Shown piece after piece: positions 41,388-51,047 of a stretch of 64,000 nucleotides of DNA (position 1 is its first letter; each line of letters opens with the position of its first letter). This stretch comes from JANXXV01 sp038230275 (GTDB lineage Bacteria; Acidobacteriota; Terriglobia; Bryobacterales; Bryobacteraceae): NCBI GenBank assembly GCA_038230275.1, contig JBBRNO010000007.1, positions 37,623-101,622 on the forward strand, in the 5' to 3' direction. The notes beneath the pieces are model-generated. The model ran no database searches. It saw nothing but the letters and a program-made list of their open reading frames with translations, and was not told the origin of the DNA. The translations under genes and the position numbers were made by a program.

Positions 41388-42293
41388 TCAAACGCTCAAT
41401 AGCCGCTCCAGATTACCACCTAAAATCAGTCTCGCATCTTCTGCCGTGATACCCAGCCCCGCCAGCACCTGCACTTGCATCTCAAAAACCTGTGCATGCC
41501 AGCCGCGCGGGAAAAAGGACGAGTCCGTGCCGAACAGCAGTCGTTTTGCCCCAACCACTTCCAGCGCCCGCCGGAACACGCCGGCCAGGTCCAGCGGCTC
41601 CGGTTGATACTTCACCCAATTGTTACTGCTGGAGGTGTCCAGATAAACGTTCGGGCAGAGATCGCAAACCATTAACGCTTCGCGCAGGTAGCCCGCGCCG
41701 AAGTGCGGAATCACGAAAGGAAGCCGCGGAAACTGCATCGCCAAGTTGTGAAGGTCCACCGGGTTCGAATACCGCATGTCGAAATGCGATGGAAGGCCCA
41801 GCTTTCTGCGGACCCCGACGCTCAGCACGCCGCAATGGACAAAGGCAATCCGCCCCGGTTTGGCCGACGCCACCTCTAGCAGCGGCGCAATGCGCTCGTC
41901 GTTCATCGAAAATCGGTGCATCGCCGGAAACAGGCACACCGCGTGAAGCCCGTCTGCAAATGCCTGCTTCACCCGGTCCAGCGCATCCGGCGCGCAGGGA
42001 TTACACATGAAGTAGCCGTAGAAGCGCTGCGGATACCGGCTGACGGCGTCCAGCACCGAAGCCTCGTCGTTGGGCAGGCTGGCGATCAGCGCCGCCTTCT
42101 GTACGCCGTGGCGGTCCAATTCCGCAACCCACCGCGCCGCCAGATCTTCCGGAGCATCCCACCCCAGCGCCGCCGGAATGTCCACTCCCGGCTTCTGCAC
42201 TGCCAGCGCCGCGAAGAACGACTTCGAAAAATAATGCACGTGCGCGTCCAGAATGGGGATTTCACCCCATGGCGTTTTCACCGGCGTGCTCAC
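41388..42293 (-). CDS. amidohydrolase-2 family metal-dependent hydrolase
   Basis: A 301-residue TIM-barrel protein of the amidohydrolase 2 (ACMSD-like) group. Metal ligands are HVH in ILDAHVHYF, the His in FVHCG and IPHFGAGYL, and Asp in LFGTDSSFF. Family members hydrolyse or decarboxylate cyclic acids; the substrate is unknown. It overlaps the response regulator gene by 4 nt, which places it in the same operon as a two-component system. Confidence 0.85.
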   Translation of the reverse strand: MSTPVKTPWGEIPILDAHVHYFSKSFFAALAVQKPGVDIPAALGWDAPEDLAARWVAELDRHGVQKAALIASLPNDEASVLDAVSRYPQRFYGYFMCNPCAPDALDRVKQAFADGLHAVCLFPAMHRFSMNDERIAPLLEVASAKPGRIAFVHCGVLSVGVRRKLGLPSHFDMRYSNPVDLHNLAMQFPRLPFVIPHFGAGYLREALMVCDLCPNVYLDTSSSNNWVKYQPEPLDLAGVFRRALEVVGAKRLLFGTDSSFFPRGWHAQVFEMQVQVLAGLGITAEDARLILGGNLERLLSV

Positions 42294-42973
42294 ACGGTGG
42301 GCTCGGGGCCTTCCGGCGCCGGGAACCGCGTCAGGCCCGCTGAAAGAGCCAGTTGCGTCAGTCCCGCGACGTTATTGACTCCCAGCTTTTTCATCATCGT
42401 CTTGCGGTAGCTGCGCACCGTTTGCAATCCCAGATCCAGCATCACCGCAATCTCTTTACTGGTCTTCCCCTCAGCCACCAGCCGCAATACCTGCAGCTCG
42501 CGCGGAGAAAGCCCTTCCAGCGCCGTCGGCAGCTGCTTCGATTCCAAATCGCCGCGTTGAATGCGGTGCAGCAGGCGGTCGGAAACCTGCGGGCTCAGGT
42601 AAGAGCCACCCTTGGAAACCGTCCGCAGTGCCTCGAGCAAATCGTTGTCCGAAGCCTTTTTCAACACAAACGCCCGCGCGCCAGACCGTATCGCGCTCAC
42701 CACCGAGTGCTCATCGTCGTACATCGAAAGAATGATCACCTTCGTGTCCGGGCAGTGCCGTAAAATCTCGGTCGTGGCTTCAATCCCGTTCAATCCAGGA
42801 AGCCCGATGTCCATCAAAATCATCGCCGGTTTCAGCCGCTTGCACATTTGCACCGCATCGGCGCCCGATTCCGATTCACCCACCACGTGAAACTCCTCGC
42901 TGTGCTTCAGGATGGCCTTGATGCCATCGCGCATGATCTTGTGGTCGTCCACCAGCAGAACGTCGTAACGCAT
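42290..42973 (-). CDS. NarL/FixJ-type response regulator
   Basis: A 227-residue two-domain regulator. The receiver has the acidic pocket (VDDHKIMRDGI), the phosphoacceptor Asp in ILMDIGLPG, and the conserved Lys in LKKAS. The LuxR-type DNA-binding domain reads LSPRELQVLRLVAEGKTSKE. Partner is the histidine kinase 32 nt upstream. The ATG at 42973 opens MRYDVLLVDDH and is preceded by AGAAGAGAAA; an upstream TTG is less likely. Confidence 0.9.
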   Translation of the reverse strand: MRYDVLLVDDHKIMRDGIKAILKHSEEFHVVGESESGADAVQMCKRLKPAMILMDIGLPGLNGIEATTEILRHCPDTKVIILSMYDDEHSVVSAIRSGARAFVLKKASDNDLLEALRTVSKGGSYLSPQVSDRLLHRIQRGDLESKQLPTALEGLSPRELQVLRLVAEGKTSKEIAVMLDLGLQTVRSYRKTMMKKLGVNNVAGLTQLALSAGLTRFPAPEGPEPTV

Positions 42974-43005
42974 AGTTTCTCTTCTAATCGCCAACCACCG
43001 CCACG

Positions 43006-43731
43006 CTACTTCGCATCGTTGCGGATGCGCTGCCTGGCAGTGGAGCCCCTTTCGCTCTTCTGCACCACTTTCGGAACGGGATACCCGCTCCGCACCACTG
43101 TACCTTTTCCCGGTTCACTGGCAATCCGAATCTCGATCCCAGCCTGTGCCGCATAGTGCTCTACCAAGAGTAATCCTAAACCACCCGAGTGCATCTTTGT
43201 TTCGATAATCGAAAATCCGGATCCGTTATCCCGAATCTCCAGTTCCACCGTCTTCGCCGTAGATCGCACGTGAACTTCGATCTTGGAAGCTCCCGAATGC
43301 TTCAGCGCGTTTTCCAAAGTATGTTCTGCGATCTTATACCATGCGTTACCCACCTCGAGCGGCACGCGAACCGAAGAGTCGAACAGGAAACGCAGCTTAC
43401 CCAGAAACCTCGTTCGCATCCGCCCGATCAAGCGGTCGAAGGCGTTCTGAAGGCCCACCCGCTCCACCATGGCCGGGTTCAGATCATAGCTCAGCGCGCG
43501 CACCTGGGACATCGCCAGCTCCAGCATTTTTTGGATCTCCACCGTCCGCGGAGCAATCTCCGGCGCCTGCTTTTGAAAGTCCAGCCGCAGGACGTCCAGT
43601 TGCAGTCCCACTGCGCTCAGCACCTGTCCCACTTCATCGTGCAATGTTCGTGACACACGGTCGGATTCCACCTCGCGGGCGTTGATCGTGGACACTAACA
43701 TGCGAGTTAGCAGCTGCTGCGGGTCGGTCAT
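43006..43731 (-). CDS. NarX-type sensor histidine kinase, soluble
   Basis: A 241-residue kinase of the HisKA_3 type. The phosphorylatable His lies in SRTLHDEVGQVLSAVGLQLD, with N-box ENALKHSG, G1 DNGSGF and G2 GLGLLLVEHYA for ATP binding. No sensor domain or membrane helix is visible, so it must receive its signal from another protein or sense in the cytoplasm. A TTG at 43752 would add seven residues. It pairs with the NarL-type regulator just downstream. Confidence 0.85.
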   Translation of the reverse strand: MTDPQQLLTRMLVSTINAREVESDRVSRTLHDEVGQVLSAVGLQLDVLRLDFQKQAPEIAPRTVEIQKMLELAMSQVRALSYDLNPAMVERVGLQNAFDRLIGRMRTRFLGKLRFLFDSSVRVPLEVGNAWYKIAEHTLENALKHSGASKIEVHVRSTAKTVELEIRDNGSGFSIIETKMHSGGLGLLLVEHYAAQAGIEIRIASEPGKGTVVRSGYPVPKVVQKSERGSTARQRIRNDAK

Positions 43732-43761
43732 CTGGCCTATCAATCCGCGCAATAATCCGTT

Positions 43762-44724
43762 CTACTTTCGTGCCAACGCCTTTCGGGCAGCCTCTGCCAC
43801 ATCTTTCGCCCGCAGGCCGTACTTATCCAGCAATTCGTCCGGGGATGCAGACTCGGCATAAGTATTCCGGATGCCTACGAACTCCATCACGCATGGCTTC
43901 GTCTCAGACACAACCTGCGCCACTCTTACGCCCAACCCCGCGTCCAGCAGATGCTCTTCACAAACAACAATAGCGCCGGTTTCCGCGGCGGCACGCGCAA
44001 TAATATCTCGATCCAGCGGTTTGATGGTATGCAGGTCCACCACCCGCGCCGAAATCCCTTCCCCGTCCAGCGTTTCAGCCGCACGGATCGCCTCCGCCAC
44101 CAACAGGCCCGTGGCAATCAGCGTGACGTCGCTTCCCTCCACCAGTTGAATCCCTTTGCCGATGGTGAACTCCTGTCCAGGGGAGTAGATGTCCGCCGCC
44201 TTGGCCCTGCCAGCCCGTACGAACACCGGACCGAAGTGCGCCGCCGAAGCATGAATCAAAGCAGTCATGGAGACTTCATCCGCCGGGCACAATACCGTAA
44301 ACCCGGGCAGGGAACAGGCAAGCCCCAGATCCTCAATACTCATCTGCGAAGGTCCGTCTTCGCCAATGGAAATTCCACTATGCGTCCCCACCACTTTCAG
44401 ATTCACATTCGGAAAGGCCGCCGTTACCCGCAACTGCTCAAAACCCTTGTTAATCACAAAACAGGAAAAGCTGGACACAAATGGGATCTTGCCGCCCGAT
44501 GCCAATCCAGAGCCTATTCCCACCATGTTCATTTCCGCGATGCCGCACTCAATGAACCGCTCCGGAAATTCCTTGGCGAACCCCGCCGTATAAGTGGATT
44601 TGGACAGATCCGCATCGCAGACCACAACGTCTTTGTTCTGGCGGCCCAATTCGACCAGCGCCTTGCCAAATGCCTCGCGCGTAGCCAGCCCCAGCTTCAA
44701 CTCGTATTTGGTCTTCGCCGCCAT
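43762..44724 (-). CDS. transketolase, C-terminal subunit
   Basis: A 320-residue protein with the pyrimidine-binding domain of thiamine-dependent transketolases (DADLSKSTYTAGF, the catalytic-Glu stretch IECGIAEMNMVGI) and the C-terminal domain (ALIATGLLVAEAIRAAE). Its partner encodes the N-terminal half, so transketolase is split into two chains, as in archaea and several bacteria. Start at the ATG at 44724, directly after the stop of the N-terminal gene. Confidence 0.92.
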   Translation of the reverse strand: MAAKTKYELKLGLATREAFGKALVELGRQNKDVVVCDADLSKSTYTAGFAKEFPERFIECGIAEMNMVGIGSGLASGGKIPFVSSFSCFVINKGFEQLRVTAAFPNVNLKVVGTHSGISIGEDGPSQMSIEDLGLACSLPGFTVLCPADEVSMTALIHASAAHFGPVFVRAGRAKAADIYSPGQEFTIGKGIQLVEGSDVTLIATGLLVAEAIRAAETLDGEGISARVVDLHTIKPLDRDIIARAAAETGAIVVCEEHLLDAGLGVRVAQVVSETKPCVMEFVGIRNTYAESASPDELLDKYGLRAKDVAEAARKALARK

Positions 44725-45546
44725 CTATCCAATCTCCTGCAGTGCCAATGCCATTTCCTTCTCAGTCGGCGCCACCCCGTGAAACTTGGGGTTGTTTTCC
44801 ATAAACGACACGCCTTTGCCCTTGATCGTGTTCGCAATCAGAACGGTCGGCTTGCCCTTCACTTCAGCCGCTTCGGCAAACGCCGATTGCAAGGCCGGAA
44901 TATCGTGTCCATCCAGTTCGATGGCATGCCACCCGAACGCCCGCCACTTTTCCGCCAGCGGAGAAATATCCAAAATGTCTCGCACAAACCCGTCGAGTTG
45001 AATCTTGTTATAGTCCACGATACAAACCAGATTATCCACTTTATGGAACGGAGCCAGCATGGCCGCTTCCCAAATCTGGCCTTCTTGCACTTCGCCATCG
45101 CCCAAAACGACAAAGGTGCGCGAAGGGCTCCCGTTCAATTTCGCCGCCAGCGCCATCCCGATGCCGAGCGAAAGACCCTGCCCTAGCGATCCCGTGGACG
45201 CCTCAAGTGCCGGAATGAAGCGAACATCCGGGTGTCCCTGATAGATCGAACCAAGCTTGCGCAGCGTGTTCAATTGATCTTTCGGCGTGTAGCCCAACTC
45301 GGCAAACGCGGAATAGAGCACCGGACAAGCGTGTCCTTTCGAAAGAATAAACCGGTCCCGGTCAACCCATTTCGGGTTAGCCGGATCATGCTTCATAACG
45401 TCGAAGAACAAGGTTGTCACAATCTCAACAGCCGAGAGAGAACCGCCCGGATGTCCAGACTTCGCCGCCGTAATCATGGTAATGATGTCACGCCGGATCT
45501 GGCGGCAAATCGCCCTTAATTCCTCGACGTTGCTGGTTTTCGTCAT
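44725..45546 (-). CDS. transketolase, N-terminal subunit
   Basis: A 273-residue protein with the TPP-binding domain: SGHPGGSLSAVEI near the N-terminus and the GDG-N motif region (VLGDGEVQEGQIWEA, then CIVDYNKIQLDG). It transfers two-carbon ketol units with its partner in the pentose phosphate pathway. Stop and start codons of the pair abut. Divergent from the NadD-like gene, with a 37-bp gap. Confidence 0.93.
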   Translation of the reverse strand: MTKTSNVEELRAICRQIRRDIITMITAAKSGHPGGSLSAVEIVTTLFFDVMKHDPANPKWVDRDRFILSKGHACPVLYSAFAELGYTPKDQLNTLRKLGSIYQGHPDVRFIPALEASTGSLGQGLSLGIGMALAAKLNGSPSRTFVVLGDGEVQEGQIWEAAMLAPFHKVDNLVCIVDYNKIQLDGFVRDILDISPLAEKWRAFGWHAIELDGHDIPALQSAFAEAAEVKGKPTVLIANTIKGKGVSFMENNPKFHGVAPTEKEMALALQEIG

Positions 45547-45583
45547 AGACTGACTTCAATTTAGCACGCTGAGACAATAGGGA

Positions 45584-46189
45584 GTGCTCGTTTTCAGACA
45601 TTCGGAAGGAACCCCGCGAAGGCTCGCCATCCTGCCCGGCAGCTTCAATCCACCCACCACCGCGCACCTTGCTCTAGCCGCCGCCGCCCTCACCTTCGCG
45701 GACGAAGTAATCTTCGTACTCCCAAAGGTTTTCCCGCACAAGAAATACGAAGGAGCAACGCTGGAGCAACGCATCAGCCTGCTCCAAATGGCATCGGCGG
45801 GAAACAAGAATTGGTCGATAGGAATCGCCGATCAAGGCCTCTTCATTGAAATAGCGAACGAGGCAAAGCCACACTATCCACATTCCGAACTCTGGTTCGT
45901 CTGCGGCCGCGACGCCGCCGAGAGGATAGCAGCCTGGGATTACGGCCACCCCACCGCATTCGCCAAAATGCTGGAAGTCTTCGGCCTTTTGGTAGCCCGA
46001 AGACAAGGAGAGTACACCCCACCCCCAGAGCTGGCAGAGCGCATCAGACCATTGCCGTTTGAAAACTACGACGAACACTCGTCAACCGAAGTCCGCGACA
46101 GAATTAACCGCGGAGCCGAATGGCGTAAGCTGGTCCCGGAATCAATAGCGAACGAAGTAGAAAAGATTTATCCGTGCGCATCGGCGTGA
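45584..46189 (+). CDS. NadD-like nucleotidyltransferase
   Basis: A 201-residue nucleotidyltransferase with the adenylyl/cytidylyltransferase signature GSFNPPTTAHLALA (T-x-x-H-like site) near residue 20 and the second motif SSTEVRDRI near the C-terminus. It resembles nicotinate mononucleotide adenylyltransferase; the exact nucleotide is not certain. Start at GTG 45584. Divergent from the split transketolase and convergent with rpoD. Confidence 0.75.
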   Translation: MLVFRHSEGTPRRLAILPGSFNPPTTAHLALAAAALTFADEVIFVLPKVFPHKKYEGATLEQRISLLQMASAGNKNWSIGIADQGLFIEIANEAKPHYPHSELWFVCGRDAAERIAAWDYGHPTAFAKMLEVFGLLVARRQGEYTPPPELAERIRPLPFENYDEHSSTEVRDRINRGAEWRKLVPESIANEVEKIYPCASA

Positions 46190-46216
46190 ATCTGGTGCGC
46201 CAATAAGCTTTGGCCG

Positions 46217-47911
46217 TTACTCGTGCAGGCTAGTATCCAAAAACGCCCGCAACCGATGACTCCGGCTAGGATGCCGCAGCTTCCGCAAAGCCTTAGCCTC
46301 AATCTGCCGGATACGCTCCCGCGTAACGGCAAAGTGCTGGCCTACTTCCTCCAGCGTATGCTCCGACCCATCCTGCAGCCCAAACCGCATCTTAATAATC
46401 TTCTCTTCCCTCGGGCTCAGCGTCTTTAAAACCTCAGCCGTCTGCTCACGCAGATTCAGGTTGATCACCGCTTCCGACGGCGAAGTAACCCGGCGGTCCA
46501 CGATGAAATCCCCCAGATGCGATTCTTCCTCTTCCCCCACCGGAGTCTCCAGCGAAATCGGCTCCTGAGCGATGCGCATCACCTTACGCACTTTCCCTAC
46601 CGGAAGATCCAGCCGCTTGGCCAGTTCTTCCGTATTCGGCTCCCGCCCCAGTTCCTGCTGCATCTGCCGCTGCGCCCGGACCAGCTTGTTGATGGTCTCA
46701 ATCATGTGCACCGGAATGCGAATCGTCCGTGCCTGATCGGCAATGGCGCGCGTAATGGCCTGCCGCACCCACCAGGTCGCGTAGGTGGAAAACTTATACC
46801 CGCGTTGATAGTCGAACTTGTCCACCGCCTTCATCAGGCCGATGTTTCCCTCTTGAATCAAATCCAAAAACTGCAAGCCGCGATTGGTATACCGTTTTGC
46901 GATCGAAACCACCAACCGCAAATTCGCCTCAATCAACTGCTTCTTTGCAGTTTCCGATTCCAGTTCCCCGCGCTCCACAATTTGCAGCGTCCGCCGCAGT
47001 TCTGTAGAAGTAGCGCCGCACTCTTCTTCCAGCGTCTGAATCCGCTGGCTGCTTTGCTTCAGCTCTTTCTTCAGCTCGCGCGGGCCATTCGCATTCGCCG
47101 GCTCTTCAATGCGTCGCTGCGCCCGGGAAATCTCGCCTTCCAGCGCGCGGAACTCATCCACCGACCGCCGCACGCGGTTCGCCAGCGCTCGCCGCGCCGG
47201 AGAACTGAACGGCAGCTTCTGGATGGATCCTGAAATCTTGATCGTGTTGCGCGCCAGACTGTACCGCAGGCCCCGGTGTTGCTTTGGCTTCAGCTGCCGC
47301 GAAATCGATTGCAGCTTTTGCCGGAACTGCAGCGATTTCTTGTATAACTTATCGATTTCCTCGATGGCGGCAATCAGATCGCCTGCCTGCGAATCTAGCG
47401 CGTCATCCGTCATCAACGGGTCGGCCACCAGCAGAATATCGCGCACCAGCACCGTGCCGTTGCGGATCTCCTCGGCCAGTTGGATGATCTCCCGGACCAC
47501 CAACGCCGACCGCGATAGCGCCTTGTTCACGCCTCGCTGGCCACGCTCAATACGCTTGGCAAGCTCGATCTCGCCTTCGCGCGTGAGCAGCGGCACAGTG
47601 CCCATCTCGCGCAGGTACATTCGTACCGGGTCGTTCGTTTTGTCGATGAACTCCTGGACCAGCTCCAGGTCGCCGAACTCTTCGCCTTCTTCGAGTTTCT
47701 TATCGAATTCAAGCTTCGGCTCTTCCAGAATCTCAACGCCAGCGGTGTCGAAGTCGGCAAGAAGATCGTCAATCTCCCGGCCGGCAGCCATCTCGTCAGG
47801 CAGAATCTCGTTCACTTCGTCGTAAAGAACAAATCCCTTTTCTTTACCCGAATCCACGAGCTGTCTCAAACGCCCGAATTTATCTTCATTCGCCACTTGA
47901 AGCCTGTTCAA
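46217..47911 (-). CDS. rpoD: primary sigma factor RpoD (sigma-70)
   Basis: A 564-residue sigma-70. Region 1.1-like N-terminus, region 1.2 around DPVRMYLREMGTVPLLTREGE, a long non-conserved region, region 2 (NLRLVVSIAKRYTNRGLQFL and the -10 reading KFSTYATWWVRQAI), region 3 and region 4 (TLEEVGQHFAVTRERIRQIE) are complete. It directs RNA polymerase to housekeeping promoters. TTG at 47911 gives MNRLQVANED; a GTG 15 nt later (47896) is an alternative start with the usual VANED beginning. The upstream dnaG gene on the same strand fits the macromolecular-synthesis operon. Confidence 0.96.
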   Translation of the reverse strand: MNRLQVANEDKFGRLRQLVDSGKEKGFVLYDEVNEILPDEMAAGREIDDLLADFDTAGVEILEEPKLEFDKKLEEGEEFGDLELVQEFIDKTNDPVRMYLREMGTVPLLTREGEIELAKRIERGQRGVNKALSRSALVVREIIQLAEEIRNGTVLVRDILLVADPLMTDDALDSQAGDLIAAIEEIDKLYKKSLQFRQKLQSISRQLKPKQHRGLRYSLARNTIKISGSIQKLPFSSPARRALANRVRRSVDEFRALEGEISRAQRRIEEPANANGPRELKKELKQSSQRIQTLEEECGATSTELRRTLQIVERGELESETAKKQLIEANLRLVVSIAKRYTNRGLQFLDLIQEGNIGLMKAVDKFDYQRGYKFSTYATWWVRQAITRAIADQARTIRIPVHMIETINKLVRAQRQMQQELGREPNTEELAKRLDLPVGKVRKVMRIAQEPISLETPVGEEEESHLGDFIVDRRVTSPSEAVINLNLREQTAEVLKTLSPREEKIIKMRFGLQDGSEHTLEEVGQHFAVTRERIRQIEAKALRKLRHPSRSHRLRAFLDTSLHE

Positions 47912-47967
47912 TGTCCCCTGCGGTATTGCATCACGAGATTGCAGTTTCCCATAGTGTACAACATGCG

Positions 47968-49707
47968 CTAGTTACGCGGTTCGATACTCCGCCCCAATTC
48001 AGTCATCTCCTGCATCAAACGAAAGGCTTCTTGCATGTCGCCAGCCCGCTCCGCCTGTTTCAACCGCACCCGCAATAACCCCATCGCCGCCTTTCTCTCT
48101 TCCGCATCCAACATGCGCAAATAGGAATCCGCGTGTTCAAGCGTGAATACCTCTTCTGTATTATCGGACAGAACCGTCTCGGCCAACAGGCTGTTCAATC
48201 CTTCATCTAAACGGGCTTCCAATGCGTGAAAAGTGAAATCTGGTTCGTTGTCGAACAGAGCGAAGATCGCAGCCAGGATCGCCCGGCTGGCATAGCTCTC
48301 CAGAATGGGGGAAGCGCGCAGCCGGGGTACCAGTACCGCCCGCACTTCCGCATCGGCCACTAATGAGCGAACTAGTATCCTTTCCGACATGCTCAGCGCG
48401 GATGCAGGCTTGGCGGCAGGCCTGGCTTGTCCCTTGACCGCCGTCTTGCGAAACTCGTCCAGCACCAAACCCCGTTCAATTCCCAAATAGTCCGCTACCT
48501 CACCTGCTACCATCGCGCGTTCCAGTTTGTCTGAGACGCGCTCAATGGCCGGCAACAGAAACTTCAACCCGGCAATCCGGCCGTCGGAGGTCCGCATATC
48601 GAACTTCCTCCGCGCCCGCTCGGCCAGCCACAGGAAGTAGCCCGACGCATTCTCCAGCTTTTCCAGATAAGTTTCCGCTCCGAACTTCTTGACGTATTCA
48701 TCCGGATCCAGCCCGCCGTCCAATTCCAGCACCCGCACATGCATCCGCTCATCCAGCAGCATTTGAATCGAACGCTCCGTGGCGTTCGCACCCGCCGTAT
48801 CCGGATCGAAGTTCACCACCATGTTCTCGGACTGCCGCCGCGCCGACCGCACCTGCCCGGAAGTCAGCGCGGTGCCGCAACTGGCAATCACGTTCCGCAC
48901 CCCGGCCGAATAAACTCCAATCACGTCCATGTACCCTTCCACCAACACCACACGGTCGGCTTTGCGGATCGCATCCTTCGCGCGGTGCAAATTATAAAGG
49001 ATGGTGCTCTTCTTGTAGATCACCGTTTCCGGCGAATTCAAATACTTCGGTTCTTCTCCCGCCCCCAGCGCCCTGCCGCCAAAACCAATCGCCTTCCCGG
49101 ATTCATCGTGGATGGGAAACATCAAGCGGCCGCGGAACCGGTCGTAGTAACCGCCGCCTTCTCGCTTCCCCACCAGGCCGGAAACCTCCAGTTGGTCGGC
49201 CGGAAACTGGCGCAACTGCTTCACCATCTCCTGCCCGGACCGGTCGGAGAAACCCAATTCGAAATGCTCGATTGCCGCCGCCGAGAGACCGCGCTTCTTC
49301 AGATACGCGCGCGCATCGCTCCCGGCAGACCCATTCAAGTTCGCGCGAAAAGCCCGCGCCGCAATCTCGTGCATTTCATACAGCGCTTTCCGTAGCTTGC
49401 TTTCGGGATTGTGATACTCCTGGCGCACGGGCATGGGGATGCCGTTGCGCTCCGCCAGGTCCTTCAACGCCTCAGGGAATGTCATGTGATGAAACTCCAT
49501 CACAAATTTGATGACGTCGCCCTTCGCGTCGCACCCGAAGCACTTGTAGTATTGATGCTGCGAGCTCACCGAAAACGACGGTGTCTTCTCGGTGTGAAAC
49601 GGACAACGTCCGGAATAGCGATTCGGACCCGCCTTGCGCAGCGGCACGTATTCCCCAATCACTTTCACGATGTCAACGGATGCTTTGAGCTGTTCGACAA
49701 ATTCCAT
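47968..49707 (-). CDS. dnaG: DNA primase
   Basis: A 579-residue bacterial primase. N-terminal zinc ribbon (CPFHTEKTPSF, then CFGCDAKGD), core TOPRIM with VLVEGYMDVIGVY and the metal-binding VVNFDPDTAGANA, and a C-terminal helicase-binding part. It makes RNA primers for replication. The ATG at 49707 opens the usual beginning. It lies 56 nt upstream of rpoD, the widespread dnaG-rpoD arrangement. Confidence 0.96.
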   Translation of the reverse strand: MEFVEQLKASVDIVKVIGEYVPLRKAGPNRYSGRCPFHTEKTPSFSVSSQHQYYKCFGCDAKGDVIKFVMEFHHMTFPEALKDLAERNGIPMPVRQEYHNPESKLRKALYEMHEIAARAFRANLNGSAGSDARAYLKKRGLSAAAIEHFELGFSDRSGQEMVKQLRQFPADQLEVSGLVGKREGGGYYDRFRGRLMFPIHDESGKAIGFGGRALGAGEEPKYLNSPETVIYKKSTILYNLHRAKDAIRKADRVVLVEGYMDVIGVYSAGVRNVIASCGTALTSGQVRSARRQSENMVVNFDPDTAGANATERSIQMLLDERMHVRVLELDGGLDPDEYVKKFGAETYLEKLENASGYFLWLAERARRKFDMRTSDGRIAGLKFLLPAIERVSDKLERAMVAGEVADYLGIERGLVLDEFRKTAVKGQARPAAKPASALSMSERILVRSLVADAEVRAVLVPRLRASPILESYASRAILAAIFALFDNEPDFTFHALEARLDEGLNSLLAETVLSDNTEEVFTLEHADSYLRMLDAEERKAAMGLLRVRLKQAERAGDMQEAFRLMQEMTELGRSIEPRN

Positions 49708-50120
49708 GGCCCAGGGTCAGTCTCTATTATGAGGGGATCGGCGGCCGTTGCACGGCGCTACTGTTCGCCGCTAAATTCAGATAACTTGCGGTCCTCAATC
49801 TCGCGGTTCTCTTCCGGCCATTCGAGCGGCTGGCTTTCAAGTGGCTCGTGGGACTGTCCTTCCTGCCTAATCGTTTATCCTTCAAATCTACATCTTGATC
49901 CGTCGTTGCTCAGCGGTGATCACTCCAGTACGCCGTCCGCGGCGCGAAGTTGTTTCATGCGCCCAAGAAACCGCAAGTACAGGGATACAAGCGCCATTTA
50001 GGGCCACTATAAGCAGTGCTCCAGTAGGGCTTCGACGATACCGGCGGCACGAAGCTACAAGAGAGGAACACCAATATGTCCACGGCGTCTCGGTACTTGT
50101 GAATCCGTAGACCGGCGGGG
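49708..50120. other. intergenic region with possible gene remnant
   Basis: About 410 bp between dnaG and the HExxH-protein gene. On the minus strand near 49750-49870 there is a start-less stretch that reads like a genuine protein end (SQPLEWPEENREIEDRK, then a stop), which may be the tail of a lost gene. I see no clear gene otherwise. Confidence 0.4.
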
Positions 50121-51035
50121 TCAGACGCCATCGTAGGCGTAGACTGCCTTGGGATACTTCCGCGCCACCTCGGTCACCAGCGGCAGCAGATCCACTTCCG
50201 TGAATTCGCGCACTCCGTCCCGGACCCTGCCCGCCACCTGAGCGGCAGCCGTGAACAACGCCAGGTCCGAAGTCACCGCCAGCGGATTGCCCCCAATTCT
50301 GCTTAGAAAGTGGGTCTGCGCGACGTAGGCCATACTTTCCGACACGCGCGACGGCATCCGGATGCTCGCAATGTCGAAGGCCGCATGAGTTGCTTCGTGA
50401 ACGACCAGGGCTCGGGTCAAAGGAGTGTTCGCCCTGCTAATGATCATCCGCAGAGTATTCGCATTCGGATCCGAGTTTCCATGGATGTAACCGCCATCCG
50501 AGGGCGAAGAGGGATCGTGGCGGATGAAGATCTTTCGGAGCCTGACATGTTCTCGAACCGAGGCGAACGCCCCCGCACGCAGCGAATAGCGGATCGAATT
50601 GACCGTGAAATTGAAGAAGTTACCTCCCAGTGCGGTGGATTGCAAAGTGGAGAGCACATCCTCGCGAAGCGCCTCGTCGTTGAACGTCGGAATTTTCCAA
50701 GCCGCCGGCGGCACGTAAATAGTCGCCGTATCTCCGGCCGTGAACTTCTCAAACGGATTGGCGGCAATGCTCGGGTTCGCCGGATCGGTGCCAAACGTCA
50801 GGTTGACTCCATCTGGAGCGAGTTTGGTGCGGCCCAGATAGTGCCACAGATACCAGTTGATCTCGCGGGCAACCGACGTTCCGAAGTTGAAGAAAATAAC
50901 TTCAGCGGCGGTTCGTCCGGGCGGAGTTACGGTCGCCCAGTTCACCCCCGGCCCGATGGGTATCGATAGGGAGAAGTTCAACGGCGGATAATGCGACACC
51001 AGGGTCGCGGGTCTGGTCATGTGCGGTAGTGACAT
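50121..51035 (-). CDS. hypothetical protein with HExxH zinc-protease-like motif
   Basis: A 304-residue protein of no named family that I recognise. The motif VVHEATHAAFD near residue 213 has the HExxH form of zincin metalloproteases, and a Glu-rich YVAQTH region lies downstream, though no clear third ligand is assigned. The N-terminal half is beta-rich and Pro/Gly-rich, with a non-catalytic look. No signal peptide is obvious. I chose the ATG at 51035; an ATG at 51020 and a TTG at 51047 are possible. Neighbour genes give no hint. Confidence 0.65.
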   Translation of the reverse strand: MSLPHMTRPATLVSHYPPLNFSLSIPIGPGVNWATVTPPGRTAAEVIFFNFGTSVAREINWYLWHYLGRTKLAPDGVNLTFGTDPANPSIAANPFEKFTAGDTATIYVPPAAWKIPTFNDEALREDVLSTLQSTALGGNFFNFTVNSIRYSLRAGAFASVREHVRLRKIFIRHDPSSPSDGGYIHGNSDPNANTLRMIISRANTPLTRALVVHEATHAAFDIASIRMPSRVSESMAYVAQTHFLSRIGGNPLAVTSDLALFTAAAQVAGRVRDGVREFTEVDLLPLVTEVARKYPKAVYAYDGV

Positions 51036-51047
51036 TGGGCTTACCAA

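Noticed and set aside
41371..41391. Upstream TTG start for the DUF2252 gene
   Set aside because: The GGGAGG ribosome binding site is placed for the ATG at 41370, and the upstream codons overlap the end of the previous gene.
43951..45186. Plus-strand frame of 411 codons across the transketolase pair
   Set aside because: Crosses two clear minus-strand genes and shows no family resemblance.
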